A stretch of 64,000 nucleotides of DNA, from NCBI RefSeq assembly GCF_039522935.1, contig NZ_BAAAEI010000008.1, positions 67,321 to 131,320 of the forward strand, written 5' to 3'. Both the position numbers and the translations under genes were made by a program. Shown in pieces: positions 17,643 through 27,726 of this stretch (its first letter is position 1; each line of letters starts with the position of its first letter). The notes under the pieces are model-generated. The model did not search any database. It was not told where the DNA came from and worked only from the letters and a program-made list of their open reading frames with translations. The stretch comes from Bowmanella denitrificans. Lineage in GTDB: Bacteria > Pseudomonadota > Gammaproteobacteria > Enterobacterales > Alteromonadaceae.

Positions 17643-18662
17643 CTACTCCTCGGTACAGGAAGGTGGTGTTAATTCCTGAGTCAGAGCCGTTACTTTAAAA
17701 GGCTGCTCAGGGTCTTCTGTGACTTTCACCGTCAACGCGTCGATAAGGTTGTAATCCCCGGCACCGTTTAATCGCCACAAATTCACAGTATCAGGGCCTC
17801 CAAAGTGTTTATCCAAACACATGGGCTCCGTATCACCATGTGCGAACAACACTGGTTTACCAAAGGCTTTTGCCACGTCGCGTAATTGACGGCGATATTG
17901 CAGGTAAGGATCACATTGATGGGTGCTGTCAGCGCGACAAACAGGCTTGCCTTCCCCCACAGTGATATCGGCATGGGTGGCAATCACCATGGCTTTGGCT
18001 TGCTTGAGCTTGGCAAAAGCCAGGGCCTGCTCAAGCCAGATTTGATTTGCCTGGTCACGCATTTCTACCTGCTGTAGCGCAAAGTCAGCATCATCCAGAT
18101 ATATCTGTGCGCGGCCATTGACCGTTCCCAATATATGCAGGGTAACAAAAACCGTCTCTTCCACCAGCCAGCGGGCATTCTCAGGGTATTCCTCCTGCCG
18201 GCTTAATTGCCATTCGGCCAGCCCTGACGGGGCGGGATGGTAAAAAATCTCGCGTAACTGGTTCAGCACCTGGTACTCGCTGACGGGATGGGGATTACTG
18301 GGCCTGTCGCAATCGGTCCAATCATTATCCCCTGGCGTCACAAAAACCCGGTCCGGCTTTAAGGCATATAAATCATCGCGAATCGCCGTCAATCCTGCCT
18401 GGCTACAAGGTGCCTTACTCCCCTGCATATCCCCGCCGTGAATAACAAAAGCAGCATCCGAGGCCATAATGGCCGGCCGGATCAGCTTCTTATACACATA
18501 TTCCTGTGTGTCTGTGTAAGGTAGGTCCTGCAGCAGAATAAAACTGGGTCCTGCCAGTGTATGCGCGCTGAACAAAGCGATTGCCAGAATCAGATTACGC
18601 AAGGTGTGTCTCCATCTAAAAAAGGTCGAGTCTCCAACGCTTATGTGACGGAGGCAAGACAA
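17643..18662 (-). CDS. Secreted metallophosphoesterase-like protein
   Basis: A 339-residue protein with an N-terminal hydrophobic export signal (LRNLILAIALFSAHTLAG, about 22-39). A calcineurin-like phosphoesterase fold follows. Metal-binding motifs visible are IHGGDMQ, TPGDNDW, IATHAD and FAHGDTE; the usual first DxH motif is not obvious. Several cysteines suggest periplasmic disulfides. Substrate unknown. It heads a compact group with the cupin and DUF1272 genes. Confidence 0.72.
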   Translation of the reverse strand: MSCLRHISVGDSTFFRWRHTLRNLILAIALFSAHTLAGPSFILLQDLPYTDTQEYVYKKLIRPAIMASDAAFVIHGGDMQGSKAPCSQAGLTAIRDDLYALKPDRVFVTPGDNDWTDCDRPSNPHPVSEYQVLNQLREIFYHPAPSGLAEWQLSRQEEYPENARWLVEETVFVTLHILGTVNGRAQIYLDDADFALQQVEMRDQANQIWLEQALAFAKLKQAKAMVIATHADITVGEGKPVCRADSTHQCDPYLQYRRQLRDVAKAFGKPVLFAHGDTEPMCLDKHFGGPDTVNLWRLNGAGDYNLIDALTVKVTEDPEQPFKVTALTQELTPPSCTEE

Positions 18663-18698
18663 TGTGGCACTGCTAAGCTCAGATGCCTGGATAAAAGG

Positions 18699-19163
18699 TT
18701 AAACAGCCAACTCAAGCAAAGGCAACATTCGCCCTGCGATACTGGCCGAGGGTAACTCGCCTATCCGTTTAGCCCCCATCGCCAGATAGAACATTTCGGC
18801 GTGCGGATCACTCTGAATGATTAAGCTGGTTATATTGTGTTCCGCCATGTGTTGTTTCACCCAGTCCATCAGCGCCCGCCCTACCCCCTGCCCTATTGCT
18901 TGCGGCTCGACAAATAAGGCGTCCAATTGCCATTGCCCGGCATGGGTTTTATCAATCAGGGCATAGCCCAGCACAATATCTTTGCCTTCAGCAACCTGGC
19001 AGGCCCACTGCTCACTCAGTAATTGCTGGCAGGATAGCGTTAATTCATCGGCCACAGCGGCCATAAAATCTGCAGAATAGGCCCAATAGGCTTTAGAGCG
19101 CAGTGCTAAAACAGACAGCGACTGCGCCTCTTCGACTTTGGCGGCTCTGAGCACAAATGACAT
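18699..19163 (-). CDS. GNAT-family N-acetyltransferase
   Basis: A 154-residue GNAT domain protein. The acetyl-CoA-binding motif A is clear: LDALFVEPQAIGQGVGRALMDWV (Q-x-x-G-x-G form), followed by the motif B region FYLAMGAKRIGE. Start placed at the ATG that overlaps the stop of the AEC transporter by one base. The substrate, a small amine or a protein N-terminus, cannot be told. Confidence 0.82.
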   Translation of the reverse strand: MSFVLRAAKVEEAQSLSVLALRSKAYWAYSADFMAAVADELTLSCQQLLSEQWACQVAEGKDIVLGYALIDKTHAGQWQLDALFVEPQAIGQGVGRALMDWVKQHMAEHNITSLIIQSDPHAEMFYLAMGAKRIGELPSASIAGRMLPLLELAV

Positions 19164-20086
19164 CAGGATACCACCTGCTGCAACAGCCAATACCAGGACG
19201 GCAGAGTGATAAAGCTAAGCACCAAACCCAACCCCACCAACGCGGCCACCAATCTGGGGGCTAATGCGGCGCCTATGGCCAGCGCGCCAGCCGATACCAT
19301 AGGTGGCATTGCCGCCTGAAATACACCGACCTGCAACAACAGACCATCAGGCTGCAACGGCAAGAGCAGGATCAGGGCAATGGCGGGCATCAGCACTAAT
19401 TTAACCATCAACGCAAATCCCAGCGGCAGGGCTTCTTTGCCATCCAGTTTGAGGCGAAACTGAAAGCCCACCGCCACCATGATCACAGGCACCAGAGTAG
19501 CAGCCAGACTATCCAGCAGGCGCTGCATAAATTCAGGATAAGGCCAGTCTTTGAGCAGCAACGCCAGCAATAAGGCAATAAAGGAGGGAAACAGTAGCAC
19601 CCGTCTGGCCATCTGACCGGCAGAAGGCGCGCTGGCCTGCGGGTTGTACCAGGCACAGAGCAGGGTGGCATAAGTGGCCAGGGCCAGAAACGAACCAAGC
19701 TGATCGTAAATAATCGCATAGGGCATAGCCTGCTCGCCAAAAAAGGCCTCGACCATGGGAAAGCCCAGAAAGGACGTATTCCCCAGCGGCAATACCACCA
19801 ATAGCGCAGCGATTAAATGCCGGTCCCATTTCATTATCTTACCCACCAACAACACCAGTGTGGCCACTATTAACAAAATGATCCAGGGCAGTACTGCCGG
19901 CATCCACAACTGGGCAGAAAACGTCATCAATGGGATTTTTTGCAACACCAGAGCAGGCAAGGCCACGTAAAGTACGTACTGGTTCAGCACCATACCTGTG
20001 TCGGCAGGAAACTGCGGCAGACGGCGAAGCTGACTGCCGATTAACAGGTAAATCAAGACCAGGGCAAAACTTTCCATGCAAAGCAT
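19163..20086 (-). CDS. AEC-family (auxin efflux carrier-like) transporter
   Basis: Integral membrane protein of about 307 residues with some ten hydrophobic segments. It fits the AEC family: an N-terminal half with VLNQYVLYVALPALVLQKI and a second half with VGFQFRLKL and FQAAMPPMVSAGALA. Bacterial members export or import malate, malonate or similar anions; the substrate here is unknown. An in-frame extension to 20272 is hydrophilic and unlike the family, so MLCMESFAL is taken as start (20077 also possible). Coupled to the GNAT gene. Confidence 0.8.
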   Translation of the reverse strand: MLCMESFALVLIYLLIGSQLRRLPQFPADTGMVLNQYVLYVALPALVLQKIPLMTFSAQLWMPAVLPWIILLIVATLVLLVGKIMKWDRHLIAALLVVLPLGNTSFLGFPMVEAFFGEQAMPYAIIYDQLGSFLALATYATLLCAWYNPQASAPSAGQMARRVLLFPSFIALLLALLLKDWPYPEFMQRLLDSLAATLVPVIMVAVGFQFRLKLDGKEALPLGFALMVKLVLMPAIALILLLPLQPDGLLLQVGVFQAAMPPMVSAGALAIGAALAPRLVAALVGLGLVLSFITLPSWYWLLQQVVS

Positions 20087-20308
20087 ATATATCAAGCCAA
20101 CATGAGGCGACTCTAGCCCGCTTTTAGTGCTGAGGCCAACCGACTTTAGGCGAATAGCAAGAATGACCGCCAAAATGCCCTGTTTTTCAAAATAGTTAAA
20201 TATTTGAAAATTAAGTATTAATTTGTAATCACGGGTTGTGCTTGGAAAGAACTGGCGATAATTTGGCGGCAATCACTCCCCCTTAGCACCATTACAGGAA
20301 GTAAGCTT

Positions 20309-21442
20309 ATGAAAACAGCCAAGCTGATTGCCGGACTTTGTCTGTTGCTGGCAGATTTAAGCCAGGCCGCACCGTTGCCAGCTTACCAGTTAACGGATTT
20401 AGGCACCCTGGGTGGTGCAGAGTCTCAAGCCATGGGCCTGAACGATCTGGGCCAGGTGGTGGGTTGGTCAACCCGCAACAACCGGCCGGAATGTCTTGCC
20501 AGTGAGCAGAACGCGCCGTGTCGCTATGGTTTTGTCTGGCAGCAAGGTCAGATGCAAGACTTAGGGCATGCACATCCCGACGCTGAAAGGACCTATGTGG
20601 TAGAGATCAATGACGACGGCATTATGGTCGGCTATGAAACCGACTACTACCCACTAAGCGGTTCGATCACCCGCCCCATTAAAGGCGACAAACAAGGCCT
20701 GACTTTGCTGGCAGTAGCACATGAAAACGGTGGAGGTCAGGCGGAAGATATTAACCGCCAGGGCGAAATTGTGGGTTGGAGCTATGATGAGCAGGGCCAG
20801 CAGAATCTGACCGTCTGGCATGGCAAGGAAATGCAATTGCATGCAATGGACAAGGAATACTACCGCCGAGGTTTAGGCATAAACGACAGTGGCAATCTGG
20901 TGGGATATCAATACAGGCCCTACAGTTTTCGGCCAAATTCTGCGCTGCTCTATCAGCATCATGTCGTCAGCCAGTTATCGGACCAAAGTGAAGTATGGTC
21001 CGAAGCCAAAGATATTAACAACCTGGGTATGGTAGCGGGTGAGTTAGCCTCCGGGCCACATCGTCCGCCCCTGGCAGCTCTGTGGCTTCCTCTGCTGGGC
21101 GGTGAAATGCAGACCCTTGAGCTGGGTACCCTGAAAAATTACAGCGCCTCATCGCTACGCGGGATTAATGATCAAGGCGTGGCAGTCGGACAGGCCTGGG
21201 ATGAAGACGGCCATGCCAGGGCGATTATCGTATTACAGGGTAAGCTGATTGACCTCAATACGCTGGTTAGTAGCCAATGGCCACTGATCAGTGCTGAAGA
21301 TATCAACAATTATGGCCAGATTGCCGCCACCGCACTGGTCAACAACCAAATGCGTGCGGTATTGCTGACGCAATCACCAAATCAGGGTGACCCATTATGC
21401 AGGTCCAGTCGCAAAGCCTGTCGACATCGCATACCACAGTAA
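20309..21442 (+). CDS. Exported HAF-repeat protein
   Basis: A 377-residue protein with a signal peptide (LIAGLCLLLADLSQA) and multiple HAF repeats of the type DLGTLGG-x-A-x-G-(I/L)N-D-x-G-x-V-V-G. Repeats begin around residues 30, 95, 145, 190, 235, 280 and 330. HAF proteins are probably beta-structured and extracellular or periplasmic; no function is established. Good GGAAG site before the ATG. It stands alone between divergent and convergent neighbours. Confidence 0.78.
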   Translation: MKTAKLIAGLCLLLADLSQAAPLPAYQLTDLGTLGGAESQAMGLNDLGQVVGWSTRNNRPECLASEQNAPCRYGFVWQQGQMQDLGHAHPDAERTYVVEINDDGIMVGYETDYYPLSGSITRPIKGDKQGLTLLAVAHENGGGQAEDINRQGEIVGWSYDEQGQQNLTVWHGKEMQLHAMDKEYYRRGLGINDSGNLVGYQYRPYSFRPNSALLYQHHVVSQLSDQSEVWSEAKDINNLGMVAGELASGPHRPPLAALWLPLLGGEMQTLELGTLKNYSASSLRGINDQGVAVGQAWDEDGHARAIIVLQGKLIDLNTLVSSQWPLISAEDINNYGQIAATALVNNQMRAVLLTQSPNQGDPLCRSSRKACRHRIPQ

Positions 21443-21478
21443 TCATTATTCAGCTTGCGGCATTGCATCTGGATGCCG

Positions 21479-24085
21479 CTAGTTCGCCCCCTCAGCAGCC
21501 ACCTCAGGCGTGGACGCTTCAGTCTGTGCAGAATTGTACCTGCGAATAAACGTGGCTTTGACACGTTTAGATACCAGGAAATAGCTAATCCAGATTAGGC
21601 TGGTGACCAGCATTGACAACCATTCAGTGATCTCTGCAGCCTCCACTGCGAAATCTGGCCCGCCAAGGACAGAGGTCAGGTAGAGATCTATCCCGATAAT
21701 CAGCAACATAGCGACTTTATATATTACATAAACTTTGGGCAGAGTTTGCCTGCGTTTAAAAAACAACCATAAAACGGTTATTGTCCCGACCAGCAACATA
21801 ACATTGGTAAACAACTCGACACATAGCAGTGTCATCATCGGAAAATCGTAGTGCTGAGATATGACTGCCCACTGTTTCGCTGACGCCAGGTACCAAAGAT
21901 CCCGGCTTTGAATAACCAACGCAAGCGGGGTAATTAACAGACCCAACATCGGCAGAATCAGCCAACCACCAATGCCAGATGAGCAGAATACCTCGGGTTG
22001 GTATGGCTTCACGGGGGGATCATAACGGATAACTTTGATACTCAGCCACACACAAACCAGCAAACTAACGAGTAGTAATAATATTACCGGCCAGTTAATG
22101 TCTTTCATGGCAAATTGGTAGGTACCAAAGTTCAAAGCCGGGTCGACTTTCTGAATCAGATAAAAGCCCTCTTCCTGAGCGGCCCCAATATTCTTCGCGT
22201 AGTCCGAGTAATACTCGGGCTCTATCACCGACTTTTTCGAACCATATGAATACGTCAGTTCCAACGTTTCACCATCAAATTGCACCACCTTGCTGTAGTC
22301 AAAGGCCTGGTCTTTTATACTCACCTGCTCATCAGCGAAATTGGAGTCTGCCGGCATTTTGATTCGGGTTATATGCGTAAATTCAACCGGATGAGAGAAA
22401 GACATGGGATAGCGGCGGGCTTTTTTTTCAACTTTGTGCAAATGGTCATCCATCAGAAAAGGCTCAAAATTGACACTTACAAAGTCAGAACCGGCCTCGG
22501 CCTGCCATATGGGGGACACAACATAGTTTTCAGTAACGGTAATACGATTTAAGCCATCGTCATCATATACCGTCAGATCAGCGGAAACCTTGGCATTTTC
22601 AAAGTACTTTTGCGTGTACTCAAGATAGTTCTGCTGCATGGTTTTAAGATTAGACCCGGCCAGTTGCTCTCTGAACTGATCAGCATAAAAGCCGTCATAA
22701 CTGGTGGTCACTTCATAAGTGGCCTCATCATGAGATGTGCGCAAGTCAACATATTCAACGACTTTCTTACGATGCACCTGCAGGATATCTGCCGACATGT
22801 TTTGTAAATTCGCCGTGTCTTTTGCAATAACCAAGGCATAGTCAAAGTCAGCCTGATACAAATGAGCCAGATTGCCACTTTGGTAAGTTCGAGTGGCATC
22901 TAACCAGTAGGTTTGGTTATGCAGCTTTGCTCTTACAATGGCATGATTGAATCTCAATGGCGTTGGCAGGCTGTCAGGCAGGGCCAGACCACTCTGGGTA
23001 TTCACCAGGGCGACGTTTGCTTCAATACCTAAACCATTGAGAATACTCACCAGCAGTAAGGCTTTGTCCTTGCAATCACCATATCGTTGCAACAGCACCT
23101 GTGCCGGACTATGAGGTTGATGGGAGTGAATACCCATCTCGATTCCCAAATAGCGAATGCTCTCCTGAGAAAATCTCAGCGCAGACAACAACTGCTCTTC
23201 AACCGAGTGGTGTGTGCTGCGAATCTCATCAATCACCGTCGCCATTTCTTGTGGTCTGGATTGAAACAAAGGTATCGCCCACGCCACCACATCCTGCCAA
23301 CTGGCATAGTCACTCACCTGGACAAACGGAAAAGGGTCATACCAGCCAGGGATGTTGTCTTCCCATTCTATTTCTTCCAGCATGGCTTGTTGCCAATGAT
23401 AAACGCTGGTGCCGTTGTGCGTCTCAATGTTGGGTTCGATATCAGTGAGGTGATTCTGAATATATAAAGGCTTGTTTTCTTGCCACACCAATCTGTAATT
23501 GACTAACGCCGCAGGTACCCGCCAGCCCAGCGCAAGCTGATTGGAAAAATGTCCGGCATACACCGGGTTAACACCGACCACGCTGTAACTGTAGTGAACC
23601 ACGTCGCCAACCCGAATATCATCCAGTACCAAGCTTAAGGTCTTGCGCCCATTGTAAATTTGATACTCTCGTTGCGTTTCTAATTGCAACAGGCTAATTC
23701 TGGCGCGAGGCAGACGAGGTTCAGATACGCCGCTGCGAATCACCTCGACATCATGCAAAATAACCTGCTCATAGCTGGGGTCAAAATCGATTTCGATATT
23801 GGAAATATATCCCAGTCCCTCGGCATTCAGGGCCTGCTCGGCGAAGTGTTCAAAACGACTCTGTTGTGTCTCTTGAATTTTCCATTGTCTGTCTACCAGC
23901 AAATGAGCTATACCATTGAAATTATTCATTATTTCAACAGACCCTAAGGCAGGAATGGAAGCTGGAACCACCCAGTCAGGCTGCGCAGCAATCCGGTATT
24001 CATCGTTCGGTGATGCATAGGATGAGAACGCCCAACACACCAATAGCAAAATGAGCAGAGAGGTTCTAAAGCGAGTAGCGTTCAC
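21479..24085 (-). CDS. DUF3857 / transglutaminase-like / DUF2569 membrane protein
   Basis: An 868-residue exported protein. Order: signal peptide (1-24), DUF3857 domain (about 55-230), transglutaminase-like core (about 265-400), a linker with a second beta-rich part, then a DUF2569-type membrane domain with about five segments (about 660-850). The cysteine-protease-like triad is intact: Cys in QRYGDCKDKALLL, His in RFNHAIVRA, Asp in YWLDATRTY. The catalytic part would face the periplasm. DUF3857-transglutaminase proteins are common but uncharacterised, and fusion to DUF2569 is a distinctive architecture. It may process or cross-link envelope proteins; this is inference. Confidence 0.82.
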   Translation of the reverse strand: MNATRFRTSLLILLLVCWAFSSYASPNDEYRIAAQPDWVVPASIPALGSVEIMNNFNGIAHLLVDRQWKIQETQQSRFEHFAEQALNAEGLGYISNIEIDFDPSYEQVILHDVEVIRSGVSEPRLPRARISLLQLETQREYQIYNGRKTLSLVLDDIRVGDVVHYSYSVVGVNPVYAGHFSNQLALGWRVPAALVNYRLVWQENKPLYIQNHLTDIEPNIETHNGTSVYHWQQAMLEEIEWEDNIPGWYDPFPFVQVSDYASWQDVVAWAIPLFQSRPQEMATVIDEIRSTHHSVEEQLLSALRFSQESIRYLGIEMGIHSHQPHSPAQVLLQRYGDCKDKALLLVSILNGLGIEANVALVNTQSGLALPDSLPTPLRFNHAIVRAKLHNQTYWLDATRTYQSGNLAHLYQADFDYALVIAKDTANLQNMSADILQVHRKKVVEYVDLRTSHDEATYEVTTSYDGFYADQFREQLAGSNLKTMQQNYLEYTQKYFENAKVSADLTVYDDDGLNRITVTENYVVSPIWQAEAGSDFVSVNFEPFLMDDHLHKVEKKARRYPMSFSHPVEFTHITRIKMPADSNFADEQVSIKDQAFDYSKVVQFDGETLELTYSYGSKKSVIEPEYYSDYAKNIGAAQEEGFYLIQKVDPALNFGTYQFAMKDINWPVILLLLVSLLVCVWLSIKVIRYDPPVKPYQPEVFCSSGIGGWLILPMLGLLITPLALVIQSRDLWYLASAKQWAVISQHYDFPMMTLLCVELFTNVMLLVGTITVLWLFFKRRQTLPKVYVIYKVAMLLIIGIDLYLTSVLGGPDFAVEAAEITEWLSMLVTSLIWISYFLVSKRVKATFIRRYNSAQTEASTPEVAAEGAN

Positions 24086-24263
24086 AAGCGCGTCCTTGCA
24101 TTAAATGTTAATAGCAGATTTGATGATCATTTTATCTTACCAACAGTTTGTCCGGTAAGAACACTTAACTTCATCTTGCGATAAGATTCCTGCTGACCTG
24201 CTGTTCGTCTTCCACTAAACTAACAACAGAAAATCAATAAGTTGCACAAGGGCCCGAGCTAAG

Positions 24264-25625
24264 TTGGAACCGGCATTCGAATCACAATCCTCATACCAGC
24301 AGCTACAGGCTATTAATGACGCCCTGTCCAGCGGCATGTATGTGCACGTGCGCAAGATGCTCCATCATATGCCGGCGCCGGATGTGGCTTTTATGCTGGA
24401 GTCCACGCCAGCCAAGAGCCGCGCCGTGCTCTGGCAACTTATAGACCCTGAATTCCACGGTGATGTGCTGGAAGAGCTGTCCGAAGATGTGCGCAACGGC
24501 ATCATCCGCCAGATGGTACCGGAAAAACTCGCCGACGCCCTGGAAGATATGGACACCGATGATTTGGCCGAGCTTTTGCGCGGTCTGCCGGATACCATCT
24601 TCCAGCAGGTACTGCACTCCATGGATGAACAGGACAGGGTCAGGGCCGAGCAGGCGCTTTCCTTCGGTGAGGGTACCGCCGGTTTTATTATGAATACCGA
24701 CACCATCACCCTGCGCCCGGAAGTGACCGTCGATGTGATCCTGCGCTATCTGCGTTTAAAAGGGGAAGTGCCGGAAGACACCGACGCCTTCTATGTGGTG
24801 AACCGTCACGACAAGCTTATTGGGATTGTGCCGGTGATCCGCCTGCTGACCGCCACCTCAGATATGACGGTGGAGGAATTGATGGATGAAGACGCCGAAA
24901 CCATCCCCGTAGACATGCCCGAAGGTGAAGTAGCTAAACTGTTCGAGCGCTACAACTGGATTTCTGCTCCTGTGGTGGATGGCGAAGACAGGCTACTGGG
25001 CAGAATCACCATCGACGATGTGGTGGATATCATCCGTGAAGAAGCCGAACACAGCATGATGAGCATGGCCGGTTTGGATGACGAGGAAGATACCTTCGCA
25101 CCGGTAATGAAAAGTACCGGCCGACGCTCTATCTGGCTGGGGGTTAATCTGGTCACGGCATTACTGGCGGCAATGGTCAGCGATTTATTCGAAGCCACCC
25201 TGAGTCAACTGGCCGTGCTGGCTATTCTCAATACCATTGTGCCCAGTATGGGTGGCGTGGCCGGTAACCAGACATTAACGCTGGTTATTCGGGGCATGGC
25301 GCTGGGCCATGTCAGTCCCAGTAACAGCCGCTGGCTGGTGAGTAAGGAACTGGCCATTGGTGCACTGAACGGCATTATCTGGGCTGTACTGATTGCCGGT
25401 GTAGTGGCCATCTGGAAACAGGATCTGACCCTGGGTGGCATTATCGCCTTTGCCATGATGATCAATATGCTGGCGGCAGGACTTGCTGGCGCAACGCTGC
25501 CACTATTGATGAAACGCCTGAAAATCGATCCGGCGCTGGCCGGTTCGGTTATTCTCACCACCATCACGGACGTGGTTGGTATTTTTGCCTTTTTAGGCAC
25601 CGCCACGTTGTTGATGATGCCCTGA
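24264..25625 (+). CDS. mgtE: Magnesium transporter MgtE
   Basis: MgtE/SLC41-type Mg2+ channel of 453 residues. It has the cytoplasmic N domain (repeated helices, about 15-135), a pair of CBS domains that sense Mg2+ (about 140-265), a plug helix and five membrane segments. The pore motif is in VPSMGGVAGNQTLTLVIRGMALG. The start is TTG with only a weak purine stretch before it. No magnesium riboswitch was recognised in the 178-base divergent gap upstream. Confidence 0.93.
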   Translation: MEPAFESQSSYQQLQAINDALSSGMYVHVRKMLHHMPAPDVAFMLESTPAKSRAVLWQLIDPEFHGDVLEELSEDVRNGIIRQMVPEKLADALEDMDTDDLAELLRGLPDTIFQQVLHSMDEQDRVRAEQALSFGEGTAGFIMNTDTITLRPEVTVDVILRYLRLKGEVPEDTDAFYVVNRHDKLIGIVPVIRLLTATSDMTVEELMDEDAETIPVDMPEGEVAKLFERYNWISAPVVDGEDRLLGRITIDDVVDIIREEAEHSMMSMAGLDDEEDTFAPVMKSTGRRSIWLGVNLVTALLAAMVSDLFEATLSQLAVLAILNTIVPSMGGVAGNQTLTLVIRGMALGHVSPSNSRWLVSKELAIGALNGIIWAVLIAGVVAIWKQDLTLGGIIAFAMMINMLAAGLAGATLPLLMKRLKIDPALAGSVILTTITDVVGIFAFLGTATLLMMP

Positions 25626-25645
25626 TGCTGTAACGGAAGCATCTG

Positions 25646-25680
25646 AAAAGCCATAATTTTTTTGCGGTTAAAGGCTTTTT
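25646..25680 (+). terminator. Possible terminator after mgtE
   Basis: AAAAGCC and GGCTTTTT form a seven-base stem ending in a T-run, but the loop is about 20 bases. It lies 20 bases past the mgtE stop, so a weak intrinsic terminator is plausible. Confidence 0.45.
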
Positions 25681-25743
25681 GTCGTTATCTTGGTCTATCC
25701 TAAGGAGGCTGAACTTCCTTACCAATAACAGTGAGATAGACGC

Positions 25744-27726
25744 ATGGCAAAAGATCTGATGATAAAGACCAAGGCCAGTTATCTGGGGGCCGGCTTACTG
25801 GGTGCCGCCTTAGTAGTAATCTACCTGGTAATGCAATGGCTGGCGCTGCCCATTATTCAACAGGAAGTTGAACAAGAAGCCCTGGTCAGGGTGTCAGACA
25901 GCGCGGCGCAGCTGCGAAATGAACTGAATCAGGGTGCTATTCTCACCCAGAATATGGCCGCTTTGGCGCAACATCTGCCGCTGGATGACGCTCAGTTCAA
26001 CAGCCTGATGCCGGTTCTGATCAACCAATTCGGCAACACTAATATTGCCGGCGGCGGTATCTGGCCAGAACCCAATGCCTTTAATGCCGGTCAGTCCCGA
26101 TACTCCTTTTTCTGGGCCCGCGACAATAATGGCCGTCTGGTCAAATCCGATGATTACAACGACCCCAGTGGCAACGGCTACCACAATGAAAGCTGGTATC
26201 AGGCCGGAAAACAATTAAATTCCGGCCAGTGTGGCTGGTCTGAAGCCTATGAGGATGCGGCCAGCGGTGTGGCTATGGTAACCTGCACGGTTGCCATTAA
26301 ACGCCAGGGCAAATTCTGGGGGGTAGCCACGGTCGATCTGGTGCTATCCGGTTTAGCTGACTTGTTCCGCACCCAAAACAAAGCATCCGGCGGCTATATA
26401 TTCTTGCTGGGTGCCAATGATCAGATCATCAGTTTCCCGGATATTCGCGACCAGCGCCTGGATATGCAAAATCTTCAACAGGTTGCCGGTCAGGACAAAA
26501 GTTTGCGCCCATTGCTGGAGGCTATTAGTCAGGGGAAAAGCATCAGTTCTTTGCCTGAAGGCGTGGTTCAGGGCGACACCAGCCTGCTGGCCCTACAGTC
26601 ATTGCCGCAGGAAGGCATGAAGATGGGCCTGGTATTACCCAGTCAGGTGGTACAGGAGCCGGTTAGTCACCTGAGTTTCAGCCTGTATGGCACCCTTTTG
26701 CCACTCATCGCCTTGTTTGTTGGTTTACTGATTTTCTATGCTAACAAGGTGCTGGGGTGGGTTAATGAAACCACCGAACAGATACAACGGCTGATACGGG
26801 GCGGTGCGTCGGCCACTCTGAGTATTGATAAGCTGGACGAAATAGGCCTGTTGAAACAGGCGGTGAATAATTATGGCGAGCACCTTAATGGTTTGCTGCG
26901 CCAAATCGCCGCTGAGGCGGCAGAATCCAAGCAACGAGCCGAAGAACTAAGCAGCATGGCTCACGATCTCAAAGACCGTGCAGAACATCAACTTAGTGAA
27001 AACAATATGCTGGCCGCCGCCATTAATCAGATGGCCAGTAGTGCAGCAGAAGTGGCCAATAATACCCGTACCACCTCCGACACGGTGGATGACTCACAAG
27101 GCTTGGTAAAACGGCGTTTGCAGGATGTGGTGGCCAACAACCAGGCCAATCAGGAACTGGCCGGTGTGTTACAGCAAACCGCTGACATCATTAACCGCCT
27201 GTCCGGTGATGCCCAGCAAATGGGCGCGGTGCTGGATGTAATCAAAGGCATATCAGAGCAAACCAACCTGCTGGCGTTAAATGCTGCCATTGAAGCGGCC
27301 AGGGCCGGGGAACAAGGGCGCGGTTTTGCTGTGGTAGCCGACGAGGTACGTACCCTGGCAGGACGCTCGCAATCCTCTGCCAATGAAATAGAGAATATGA
27401 TTGCCCAGCTACAAAGTTCAGCCAAGCAAGGCGTGGATATTATTCTCAGCTCACAATCCCTGTCGGAACAAACTGTTGAGCGTTCCAATAAGGTGATCGC
27501 CGGCTTTAATGAGATTGTCGAAGCGTTTGGTGGCATCAGCGACAGCACCTCGCAGATCGCTACCGCCGCCAGCGAGCAGGCCAAAGTGGCGAATGAAATT
27601 CACCGCCTGGCCGAGGGCATTCGCGAGAGTAATGAGATGAACTCCCGCGATGCCACGGCGCTAAGCGAGTTGAGTCGCTCGTCGACCGCCTTGTCTACCC
27701 GCCTGTATGAGCTGAGCCATCCCTGA
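25744..27726 (+). CDS. Methyl-accepting chemotaxis protein with Cache-type sensor
   Basis: A 660-residue chemoreceptor. Membrane segment 1 (about 15-40), a large periplasmic double-Cache-like sensor (about 45-310; GGGIWPEPNAFN, SFFWARDNNGRL and CGWSEAYEDAASGVAMVTC are typical), membrane segment 2 (about 315-335), a HAMP-like linker and a cytoplasmic signalling domain. The highly conserved hairpin tip reads EQTNLLALNAAIEAARAGEQ. Ligand unknown. Its 3' end overlaps the convergent MFS gene by 32 bases. Confidence 0.9.
   Translation: MAKDLMIKTKASYLGAGLLGAALVVIYLVMQWLALPIIQQEVEQEALVRVSDSAAQLRNELNQGAILTQNMAALAQHLPLDDAQFNSLMPVLINQFGNTNIAGGGIWPEPNAFNAGQSRYSFFWARDNNGRLVKSDDYNDPSGNGYHNESWYQAGKQLNSGQCGWSEAYEDAASGVAMVTCTVAIKRQGKFWGVATVDLVLSGLADLFRTQNKASGGYIFLLGANDQIISFPDIRDQRLDMQNLQQVAGQDKSLRPLLEAISQGKSISSLPEGVVQGDTSLLALQSLPQEGMKMGLVLPSQVVQEPVSHLSFSLYGTLLPLIALFVGLLIFYANKVLGWVNETTEQIQRLIRGGASATLSIDKLDEIGLLKQAVNNYGEHLNGLLRQIAAEAAESKQRAEELSSMAHDLKDRAEHQLSENNMLAAAINQMASSAAEVANNTRTTSDTVDDSQGLVKRRLQDVVANNQANQELAGVLQQTADIINRLSGDAQQMGAVLDVIKGISEQTNLLALNAAIEAARAGEQGRGFAVVADEVRTLAGRSQSSANEIENMIAQLQSSAKQGVDIILSSQSLSEQTVERSNKVIAGFNEIVEAFGGISDSTSQIATAASEQAKVANEIHRLAEGIRESNEMNSRDATALSELSRSSTALSTRLYELSHP

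Noticed and set aside
24086..24263. Magnesium riboswitch upstream of mgtE
   Set aside because: No extended conserved stem pattern is recognisable and the region is only 178 bases shared with a divergent gene.
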